Positions 9,877-17,663 of a stretch of 37,165 bases of DNA are shown here, one piece after another; positions within the stretch are counted from its first letter, which is position 1; the number at the start of each line of letters is the position of its first letter. The notes beneath the pieces are model-generated. The model did no database searches and was not told the DNA's origin. It worked only from the letters and a program-made list of their open reading frames with translations. Source of the stretch: Paludibacter propionicigenes. Lineage in GTDB: Bacteria > Bacteroidota > Bacteroidia > Bacteroidales > JAFGXI01. The stretch covers positions 20,276 to 57,440 of the forward strand of contig DYMG01000004.1 of the NCBI GenBank assembly GCA_020721655.1, given 5' to 3'. The translations under genes were made by a program, and so were the position numbers.

Positions 9877-9911
9877 AGTTGAAAGTTTATAAAGTTGAAA
9901 GTTTATAAAGT
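9877..9911. repeat. Short tandem repeat: 2 perfect copies of the 16-mer AGTTGAAAGTTTATAA plus a partial
   Basis: 9877-9892 and 9893-9908 are identical, followed by AGT. Confidence 0.9.
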
Positions 9912-9945
9912 AAAATTTTAAATCTATTTTTGAGGAAAAAAAGAA

Positions 9946-10452
9946 ATGAAACCAATTGTTAGTATTATTATGGGTAGCACTTCCGACTGGAAAGTTATGG
10001 AAAATGCAGCAAAACTGTTCGATGAATTAGAAATTCCTTTTGAAATTAATGCTCTTTCGGCACATCGAACACCCGAAAAAGTTGAAGAATTTTCTAAAAA
10101 TGCTGAAAACAGAGGGGTTAAAATAATTATTGCCGCAGCCGGAATGGCAGCCCACTTACCGGGTGTAATTGCTGCAAATACAACACTTCCGGTTATAGGA
10201 GTTCCAATTAACGCTTCGCTTGATGGTATGGACGCTCTTTTAGCAATTGTACAAATGCCTCCGGGTATTCCTGTTGCTACTGTTGGAATAAATGCATCGC
10301 TAAATGCCGCTTTACTTGCTGTACAAATGCTTTCGCTCGATAATGCTGAAATTGCAACGAAATCGAAAAAATATAAAGAAAGTTTAAAAAATAAAATAGA
10401 TAAAGCAAACCAAGAATTTGCTAACATAAAATTCAAATTTAAAACAAACTAA
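9946..10452 (+). CDS. purE: 5-(carboxyamino)imidazole ribonucleotide mutase
   Basis: MKPIVSIIMGSTSDWKVMENAAKLFDELEIPFEINALSAHRTPEK, AAAGMAAHLPGVIAA, PPGIPVATVGIN are PurE signature motifs. Confidence 0.97.
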   Translation: MKPIVSIIMGSTSDWKVMENAAKLFDELEIPFEINALSAHRTPEKVEEFSKNAENRGVKIIIAAAGMAAHLPGVIAANTTLPVIGVPINASLDGMDALLAIVQMPPGIPVATVGINASLNAALLAVQMLSLDNAEIATKSKKYKESLKNKIDKANQEFANIKFKFKTN

Positions 10453-10470
10453 AGTTGATAAATAATAATA

Positions 10471-10523
10471 AGTTCACAGTTAAAACATTTAATATTAAAT
10501 TAGAAAATTGTACATTGTGAACT
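10471..10523 (+). terminator. Possible weak hairpin in the purE-purA spacer (attenuator/terminator or incidental)
   Basis: AGTTCACA (10471-10478) pairs with TGTGAACT (10516-10523), followed by AATTTTTTTTAT. Confidence 0.3.
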
Positions 10524-10540
10524 AATTTTTTTTATATTTT

Positions 10541-11800
10541 ATGAAAGTAGATATATTATTAGGACTGCAATGGGGAGACGAAGGCAAAGGTAAAATTGTA
10601 GATTACCTTTCACAAAAATACGATGTAATTGCTCGCTTTCAAGGCGGTCCAAATGCCGGACATTCATTAGAATTTAATGGAATAAAACACGTTTTACACA
10701 CAATTCCTTCAGGTGTTTTTCACGATAAAACTATAAACATAATTGGCAACGGTGTTGTTATAGACCCAATTTTGTTTAAAAAAGAAGTGGAAGAACTAAT
10801 AAATTTAGGCGTAAATCCTTTTGAAAATGTTGTTATTTCAAAAAAAGCTCATATTATAATTCCATCGCATAAAGCTTTAGATTCGGCATCGGAACAAGCA
10901 AAAGGTAAAAACAAAATAGGCTCAACTTTAAAAGGAATTGGTCCTACTTATATGGATAAAACCGGAAGAAATGGTTTAAGAATTGGAAATATAACCGAAC
11001 CAAACTTTAAAGAAAAATATAACGACTTAGTATTAAAACATAAAAATATTTTAAAACAATTTAATTTCGAATTTAATTCTGAGGAAACAGAACCACAGTT
11101 TTTTGAAGCAATAGAATTCCTCAAAAAATTTGAACATATAAACAGCGAATTTGAAATAAATTCGTTGCTTAATCAAAATAATAAAATATTGGCAGAAGGA
11201 GCACAAGGCTCTCTTTTAGATATTGATTTTGGTACATATCCATTTGTAACATCATCAAATACAGTTAGTGCTGGTGCTTGTATAGGTTTGGGCATTGCTC
11301 CAAGTAAAATTGGTAAAGTTTATGGCATTTTTAAAGCTTATGTTACTCGAGTTGGTAGTGGTCCGTTTATAACAGAACTTCACGACGAAGTAGGCTCAGA
11401 AATTAGAAGCATTGGAAAAGAATATGGTGCAACAACCGGCAGACCTCGTCGTTGTGGTTGGATGGACTTAGTTATACTAAAATACGTGGTTATGATTAAC
11501 GGAGTTACCGATTTAATAATGACAAAAAGCGATGTTTTAGATAGTTTTGAAACTATTAAAATTGCTACCGCATATATTAAAGACGATGTAATTTCTGAAA
11601 ATATGCCTTTTGATATTGAAGGTTGGAAACCAATTTATAAGGAAATGAAAGGTTGGAATTGCAAAACATCTGACCTTAAAAATGAAAAAGAAATGCCTGC
11701 AGAAATGAAAGATTACATTTCTTTTATTGAGCAAGAAACTGGTGTTAAAGTTTCAATTGTTTCATTGGGACCAGACAGAGAGCAAACAATTTGCAGATAA
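10541..11800 (+). CDS. purA: Adenylosuccinate synthetase
   Basis: LGLQWGDEGKGKIVDYL, RFQGGPNAGHSLEFNG, GPTYMDKTGRNGLRIG, TTGRPRRCGWMDLV are PurA signatures. Confidence 0.98.
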   Translation: MKVDILLGLQWGDEGKGKIVDYLSQKYDVIARFQGGPNAGHSLEFNGIKHVLHTIPSGVFHDKTINIIGNGVVIDPILFKKEVEELINLGVNPFENVVISKKAHIIIPSHKALDSASEQAKGKNKIGSTLKGIGPTYMDKTGRNGLRIGNITEPNFKEKYNDLVLKHKNILKQFNFEFNSEETEPQFFEAIEFLKKFEHINSEFEINSLLNQNNKILAEGAQGSLLDIDFGTYPFVTSSNTVSAGACIGLGIAPSKIGKVYGIFKAYVTRVGSGPFITELHDEVGSEIRSIGKEYGATTGRPRRCGWMDLVILKYVVMINGVTDLIMTKSDVLDSFETIKIATAYIKDDVISENMPFDIEGWKPIYKEMKGWNCKTSDLKNEKEMPAEMKDYISFIEQETGVKVSIVSLGPDREQTICR

Positions 11801-11821
11801 ACAATCTGATAATTTAAAAAC

Positions 11822-11855
11822 AAAAAAGCCTTTCAAAATTTTGAAAGGCTTTTTT
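11822..11855. terminator. Bidirectional intrinsic terminator between convergent purA and S1
   Basis: Perfect palindrome AAAAAAGCCTTTCAAAA/TTTTGAAAGGCTTTTTT with A-tract and T-tract ends. Confidence 0.92.
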
Positions 11856-11873
11856 CGTATTTATAAAATCGTA

Positions 11874-13799
11874 TTATTTTTTATTTTCGTTCTCTAATTG
11901 AGTTTTCAAATCGGCAAGAGCAGAAACATCACCTAATGTTGTTTTTTCCATTACCATATTGTTGTTATTATTGTTACCTGAATTTCCTTTTTTAGATTTT
12001 CCAGAGTTAGAAGTAGCTTTTTTAATATCTTCTTTTCTTTCATCTTCAAAAATTCTACTGTGAGAAACAATAATTTTTTTACCTTCTTTAGAGAAATCAA
12101 TAACTTTAAATTCTAATTTTTCTTCTATTTTAGAGGCAGTACCGTCTTCTTTTACTAAATGTTTTGGAGTTGCAAAACCTTCTACACCGTAAGGAAGAGA
12201 AACTACAGCACCTTTTTCTGTAAGTTCAATAATTGTACCTTCATGAACAGTTCCTACTGCAAATAAATCTTCAAATACGTCCCAAGGATTTTCTTCAACT
12301 TGTTTGTGTCCTAAACTTAGTCTGCGGTTTTCTTTATCGACTTCAAGAACCATAACATCTAAAGTTTGTCCTATTGAAGTAAATTCTGCTGGGTGTTTAA
12401 CTTTTTTAGTCCAAGAAAGGTCTGAAATATGAATTAAACCATCAATACCCTCGTTTAGTTCTACAAAAATACCAAAGTTTGTAAAGTTACGAACTGTAGC
12501 TACGTGTTTAGAACCTACGGCATATTTTTGTTCAATATTTTCCCAAGGGTCAGGAGTAAGTTGTTTAATTCCTAAAGACATTTTTCTTTCATCTCTTTCA
12601 AGAGTTAAAATAACTGCTTCTATTTCATCGCCAACTTTCATAAAATCTTGTGCTGTTCTTAAGTGTTGAGACCACGACATTTCTGATACGTGAACTAAAC
12701 CTTCTACACCAGTTGCTATTTCAATAAATGAACCATAATCGGCAATAACAACAACTTTTCCTTTAACTTTGTCGCCTACTTTTAAGTCTGGGTCTAAATT
12801 ATCCCAAGGGTGAGGAGTAAGTTGTTTTAAGCCTAAGGCAATTCGTTTTTTATTATCGTCGAAATCTAAAATAACCACATTAATTGTTTCGTCTAATTTA
12901 ACAATTTCGTCTGGGTGGTTAATTCTACCCCAAGATAAGTCTGTTATGTGAATTAATCCGTCAACCCCACCTAAATCAATGAATACTCCGTAAGAAGTAA
13001 TATTTTTAACAGTTCCTTCAAGAACTTGTCCTTTTTCTAATTTAGAAATTATTTCAACTTTTTGTTGTTCTAATTCTGCTTCAATCAATGCTTTGTGCGA
13101 TACAACAACGTTTCTAAATTCGTTATTTATTTTAACAACTTTAAATTCCATTGTTTTTTCAACATAAACATCGTAATCTCTAATTGGTTTAACATCAATT
13201 TGAGAACCCGGTAAAAATGCTTCTATTCCAAAAACATCTACAATCATACCGCCTTTTGTACGACATTTAATAAACCCTTTAATAATTTCATCTTTTTCAA
13301 GAGCTTCGTTAACACGATCCCAAGAACGCATTGCTCTTGCTCTTTTGTGAGAAACAATCAACTGTCCATTATTGTCTTCTTGTGTTTCAACTAAAACTTC
13401 AACTATATCACCAATTTTTAAATCTGGATTATAACGAAATTCGTTAGCATTGATAATTCCTTCTGATTTGTAGCCTATGTTTACTACAACTTCACGTTTG
13501 TCTATAGATACAACTTTACCATTAATAACTTCATTTTCTACTATTGTAGATAAAGTTTCATCGTAAATTTGCTCTAATTCTTTTCTTTGATTGGCTTTGT
13601 AAGAATCGTCGCGATTGTTTAAAATATCCCAATCAAAATCTAAGTCAATTTCTTCCTTAGTTTTTGCATAAACTCGAACCTTTTTTTCAATTGGTTCTTC
13701 AACAATTACAGGAGCTTCTTCTGCAACAGAAGCCTCTTCTTTTAATTCAACATTTTCGACTACTTCGTCTTGAATGTCGTTTGTTTCATTTTCACTCAT
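11874..13799 (-). CDS. rpsA: 30S ribosomal protein S1 (about six S1 domains)
   Basis: Repeated S1 motifs (GTVKNITSYGVFIDLGGVDGLIHITDLSWGRINHP; GKVVVIADYGSFIEIATGVEGLVHVSEMSW; ATVRNFTNFGIFVELNEGIDGLIHISDLSW). Start MSENETND preferred. Asn/Gly-rich C-terminal linker. Confidence 0.95.
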   Translation of the reverse strand: MSENETNDIQDEVVENVELKEEASVAEEAPVIVEEPIEKKVRVYAKTKEEIDLDFDWDILNNRDDSYKANQRKELEQIYDETLSTIVENEVINGKVVSIDKREVVVNIGYKSEGIINANEFRYNPDLKIGDIVEVLVETQEDNNGQLIVSHKRARAMRSWDRVNEALEKDEIIKGFIKCRTKGGMIVDVFGIEAFLPGSQIDVKPIRDYDVYVEKTMEFKVVKINNEFRNVVVSHKALIEAELEQQKVEIISKLEKGQVLEGTVKNITSYGVFIDLGGVDGLIHITDLSWGRINHPDEIVKLDETINVVILDFDDNKKRIALGLKQLTPHPWDNLDPDLKVGDKVKGKVVVIADYGSFIEIATGVEGLVHVSEMSWSQHLRTAQDFMKVGDEIEAVILTLERDERKMSLGIKQLTPDPWENIEQKYAVGSKHVATVRNFTNFGIFVELNEGIDGLIHISDLSWTKKVKHPAEFTSIGQTLDVMVLEVDKENRRLSLGHKQVEENPWDVFEDLFAVGTVHEGTIIELTEKGAVVSLPYGVEGFATPKHLVKEDGTASKIEEKLEFKVIDFSKEGKKIIVSHSRIFEDERKEDIKKATSNSGKSKKGNSGNNNNNNMVMEKTTLGDVSALADLKTQLENENKK

Positions 13800-13939
13800 A
13801 AATAAATTTTTAAACAAATTAATAAGTTAGACATTATGTTATATAAATTGAGGTGCAAAAGTACTATTTTTTTATTAAAATCAATATGTTTTTTTTATTT
13901 TTATGCGTGCAATCGAAAAAGGTTATTTTATTTTGGATT

Positions 13940-14020
13940 AGACCTAATAGGTTTTAGTTAATTACTGATAATGCGACAGTTAAAATAGTTAGACTTTTCA
14001 AAATTAAACCTGTTAGGTCT
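13940..14020. repeat. Long imperfect inverted repeat in the divergent S1/gatE intergenic region
   Basis: AGACCTAATAGGTTT (13940-13954) versus AAACCTGTTAGGTCT (14006-14020): 15-bp arms with one G-T wobble and a ~51-nt loop. Confidence 0.8.
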
Positions 14021-14196
14021 GTTTATACTGCACTCTTTATTTTACTGCTATTTTGTTTCTAATATGCACGTTTTTAAGTGCATAATATAATGTTTTCTTT
14101 TAATCTTATTTTTTTGTAAATAATTCTTTTTTCATATTAAAATCTACATTACTTTTATAGCTTATATTTTTCGAAAAAATTAGAGATAAATAACGT

Positions 14197-16164
14197 ATGA
14201 AAAAGTTTGATGCTATTCAAAATTACGAAAATACAAAAAAAGCAATTGGCTATGTTTCTCGTAAAGTTGCAACACAAAATGACTACGACCGTATTGGCTT
14301 TATGTCGGGTTTAGAAGTCCATCAACAAATATTAACAAAAAACAAACTATTTTGCCGTTGTCCTGCCGGAGTTTTTAGCAAAAACAATGAGTTCGATGCC
14401 GAAATTATAAGGCATATGCGTCCAACACTTTCTGAATTAGGTGAGTACGATGGCACAGCGTTAATGGAGTTTAGAACTAAAAAAGAAATAACATATAGAA
14501 TTAGCAACAAAAACACCTGTACTTACGATATTGACGACACTCCACCTTTTCCAATAAATAGAGAAGCTTTAGAAAACGCCTTGCAAATATCGTTGTTGTG
14601 TAAATTTAATATAGTTGGAGAGGTTCATATTACACGAAAACAATATTTAGACGGAAGCATACCTGCCGGATTTCAGCGAACAGCAATTTTAGGTGTTGAA
14701 GGCGAAATTCCTTTAAAAAACAAGAAAGTTAGGTTAATTCAACTAAGTATTGAAGAAGACAGTTGTAGAGAAATTTCTGATATCGGACACAAGCGAGTGT
14801 ACAAAACCGACCGTTTGGGAATGCCGCTAATTGAAACAGTTACATACCCCGATATGGTTAACCCAAATGAGGTAAAAGAAGCCTGCGATTATATTCGATT
14901 TTTAAATAGAAGTACCGATAAGGTTAGAACAGGTCAAGGTGCTGGCAGACAAGATGTTAATGTTAGTTGTAAAGGAGGAACTCGTATAGAAATAAAAGGC
15001 GTATCGCACACAAAGTGGATACCAGAACTTACACATGTTGAGGCATTTCGCCAATGGGCTTTATTATCAATAAAACAAGAGCTAAATAAACGCATTTCAA
15101 ACACAAAAAATTGGAAAATTAATTACGAATATCTCGATTTTGATATGTTCGAAATAACTTATGAACCCATTAAAGTAGCAAAAGATAATCAATATAAATT
15201 AGTTGCAATAAATTTACCCGAATTTAAAGGCATTTTATCGCATTTTACACAGCCAACAAAAATGTTTGCCGATGAAATTTCCGATAGACTAAAAGTAATT
15301 GCTTGCATTGAAAAACCAAATATGGTTCATACAGAAGATTTTGTGTCAATAATATCTGAAATTGATTTAGAAATTATAGTACCAATGCTTAGAGCCGGAA
15401 ATAACGATGCACAAATTATTTTTTGGGGACCCGAAGATGATATAAAAACTGCAATAGAAGTTGTTGAAGAACGATGTAAAATGGCATTTGTTGGAGTGCC
15501 AGAAGAAACAAGGAAATCATTTTTTGATGGTAGTACAATTTTTGAAAGAGTATTACCCGGAGCCGACAGAATGTATCCAGATACTGATAGTGCACCAATT
15601 CCATTAGAAAACGAATATATTGAATCTTTATCGAAAAAATTGCCTGTAGAAATAGTTGACCGTTTTGCTCAACTTAAAAAATGGCAAATACCCGAAGATA
15701 CGTTTACTTATTTATTGAAAAATAATTTAGTGCCATTGATAGAAAAAATAGTAAACGAACTAAAATTTAACCCTCGTTTTATAGGCGTATTTTTAGGACA
15801 AAAATTAAAATATGTTGAAGGTCATTATAGAGCATCAGTAGAATTTGAGAATACTTCAATATTTAATCTTTTTAAATTTATAAAAGAAGAGAACTTAAAT
15901 AAGAACATTGCCGAAATAATGTTACCAATAATTTATCAAAACCCTAAAATGCAGTTAAATTCAGTTCTTCACGATTTAAAATTTAAAAAAAGAACAAAAG
16001 ACGAAATAATAGCGCCAATAGCATTTTTGCAAAATAAATTTGATGAAATAGGCAAAAACAAACCAAAAGAAGCCCAAATTAATTGGGTTATGGGCGAATT
16101 AAGAAAACAAGCTTTGGGAAATATAGACTTAAATGAATTGAGAAAAATAATTCTAAATTCATAA
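14197..16164 (+). CDS. gatE: Archaeal-type Glu-tRNA(Gln) amidotransferase subunit E (GatB-like core + GAD domain + YqeY-like tail)
   Basis: GFMSGLEVHQQILTKNKLFCRCPAG, QYLDGSIPAGFQRTAILGVEGEIPL, RLGMPLIETVTYPDM. GAD-type insertion with VGVPEETRKSFFDGSTIFERVLPGADRMYPDTDSAPIPL, characteristic of GatE rather than GatB. Confidence 0.93.
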   Translation: MKKFDAIQNYENTKKAIGYVSRKVATQNDYDRIGFMSGLEVHQQILTKNKLFCRCPAGVFSKNNEFDAEIIRHMRPTLSELGEYDGTALMEFRTKKEITYRISNKNTCTYDIDDTPPFPINREALENALQISLLCKFNIVGEVHITRKQYLDGSIPAGFQRTAILGVEGEIPLKNKKVRLIQLSIEEDSCREISDIGHKRVYKTDRLGMPLIETVTYPDMVNPNEVKEACDYIRFLNRSTDKVRTGQGAGRQDVNVSCKGGTRIEIKGVSHTKWIPELTHVEAFRQWALLSIKQELNKRISNTKNWKINYEYLDFDMFEITYEPIKVAKDNQYKLVAINLPEFKGILSHFTQPTKMFADEISDRLKVIACIEKPNMVHTEDFVSIISEIDLEIIVPMLRAGNNDAQIIFWGPEDDIKTAIEVVEERCKMAFVGVPEETRKSFFDGSTIFERVLPGADRMYPDTDSAPIPLENEYIESLSKKLPVEIVDRFAQLKKWQIPEDTFTYLLKNNLVPLIEKIVNELKFNPRFIGVFLGQKLKYVEGHYRASVEFENTSIFNLFKFIKEENLNKNIAEIMLPIIYQNPKMQLNSVLHDLKFKKRTKDEIIAPIAFLQNKFDEIGKNKPKEAQINWVMGELRKQALGNIDLNELRKIILNS

Positions 16165-16187
16165 TTTAAAATATTAAATAATAGACA

Positions 16188-17573
16188 ATGAATGCAGATT
16201 TCTTTCAAGGATACAAAGGAGAAGCCTTAGAGCTTCTAAAAAAATATAATGTTCGAGTTTGGGGACAAGCTGAAATTGATACAACCAGAGGTCAATTTAA
16301 AGGTACAGTATTACCTCGTTCAGAAAACGACGACAATAAACACATTGTCGTAAAAGTTATTACAGGTTATAATATTGGGGTTGATGTTTCTACAATTACT
16401 AAAATGAAGGAAACAGGTTACAAAAAAGCAAATTACGCAATTCCCGAAAAAGAATTTCCTACAACACCAAACTTGCCAAATGTAAAACTTTTTGGAACTG
16501 GAGGCACTATAGCTTCTCGTTTAGATTATAGAACAGGTGCAGTAATTCCAGCATTTTCACCGGGCGAACTTTATGGAGCCGTTCCTGAACTTGCCGATAT
16601 TTGCAATCTAAATACCGAAAAAGTTTTTGCTGTTTTTTCAGAAAATATGGGTCCAAGCCAATATATGGCTTTAGCAAAAGCAATAGGAAAAGAAATTGAA
16701 AAAGGAATAGACGGAATTGTAATTGGACACGGAACTGATACTTTGCATCATACGGCAGCAGCACTAACTTTTATGGTGCAAAATTCTCCTGTACCAATTG
16801 TATTGGTTGGGTCTCAACGCTCATCAGACCGCCCAAGTTCCGATGCAGCACTTAATCTTATGCACGCAATGAATGCCGCTGGAAATGGCGACATTGCAGA
16901 GGTTATGATATGTATGTTTGGTCCAACTTCCGACGATTACGGATTACTTCACAAAGGAACCAGAGTTAGAAAAATGCACTCATCGTACCGCTCAACTTTT
17001 AGAACTATAGGCGACACTCCTTTAGCAATGGTTAACAGATATTCTGTAACTCCAATTAAAAAAGATTATAAACCACGCCGAAAAGATAAAAACGTTCAAA
17101 TATTACCATTTTTTGAAACAAAAGTTGCAATGCTTTATTATTGGCCAGGAATTCAACCCGATGCCTTAGATTCTTTAATAGATTCGGGATATAAAGGAAT
17201 TATAATTATAGGAACCGGCTTAGGACACGTAAATAAAGAACTATATCCGGCTATTGAACGTGCAAAAGAAAAAGGAGTTATGCTTTTTATGACACTTCAA
17301 ACTCTTTGGGGATATGTAAATATGTTTGTTTACGATACAGGGCGAGACCTAATGGCAAAAGGAATTATACCGCTTGGAAATATGCTTCCAGAAGTTGCTT
17401 GGGTTAAATTAGGCTGGGTTATGGGACAAACAACCGATCCCGAAAAAGTTAAAGAAATGATGCTAACTCCTATTAATGATGAAATTACAGAGCGTGAACC
17501 ATACAACGGATACATTGTATTGCAAGGAGGAGTGCCTGAGGTTGAAGAATTTATAAAAAAAGTTAGAAAATAA
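16188..17573 (+). CDS. gatD: Archaeal-type Glu-tRNA(Gln) amidotransferase subunit D (asparaginase-like)
   Basis: N-terminal small domain (VRVWGQAEIDTTRGQFKGTVLPRSE) followed by an asparaginase-type domain with VKLFGTGGTIASRLDYRTGAVIPAFSPGEL and GIVIGHGTDTLHHTAAALTF. Adjacent to gatE. Confidence 0.93.
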   Translation: MNADFFQGYKGEALELLKKYNVRVWGQAEIDTTRGQFKGTVLPRSENDDNKHIVVKVITGYNIGVDVSTITKMKETGYKKANYAIPEKEFPTTPNLPNVKLFGTGGTIASRLDYRTGAVIPAFSPGELYGAVPELADICNLNTEKVFAVFSENMGPSQYMALAKAIGKEIEKGIDGIVIGHGTDTLHHTAAALTFMVQNSPVPIVLVGSQRSSDRPSSDAALNLMHAMNAAGNGDIAEVMICMFGPTSDDYGLLHKGTRVRKMHSSYRSTFRTIGDTPLAMVNRYSVTPIKKDYKPRRKDKNVQILPFFETKVAMLYYWPGIQPDALDSLIDSGYKGIIIIGTGLGHVNKELYPAIERAKEKGVMLFMTLQTLWGYVNMFVYDTGRDLMAKGIIPLGNMLPEVAWVKLGWVMGQTTDPEKVKEMMLTPINDEITEREPYNGYIVLQGGVPEVEEFIKKVRK

Positions 17574-17663
17574 TTTTTTAATCTTTGAAATATAACCCTC
17601 AAATTTTTATAAACAATTGCAATAAAATTTCATTGAAAAAAAGTGAAAAATTAACTTAATTTT

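Noticed and set aside
9924-10436. 170 aa ORF on the minus strand
   Set aside because: Exactly antisense to purE, which has unambiguous family motifs; shadow ORF.
11874-13799. Unusual Asn/Gly-rich tail and six S1 repeats in the S1 protein
   Set aside because: Consistent with ordinary Bacteroidota S1 proteins; not novel.
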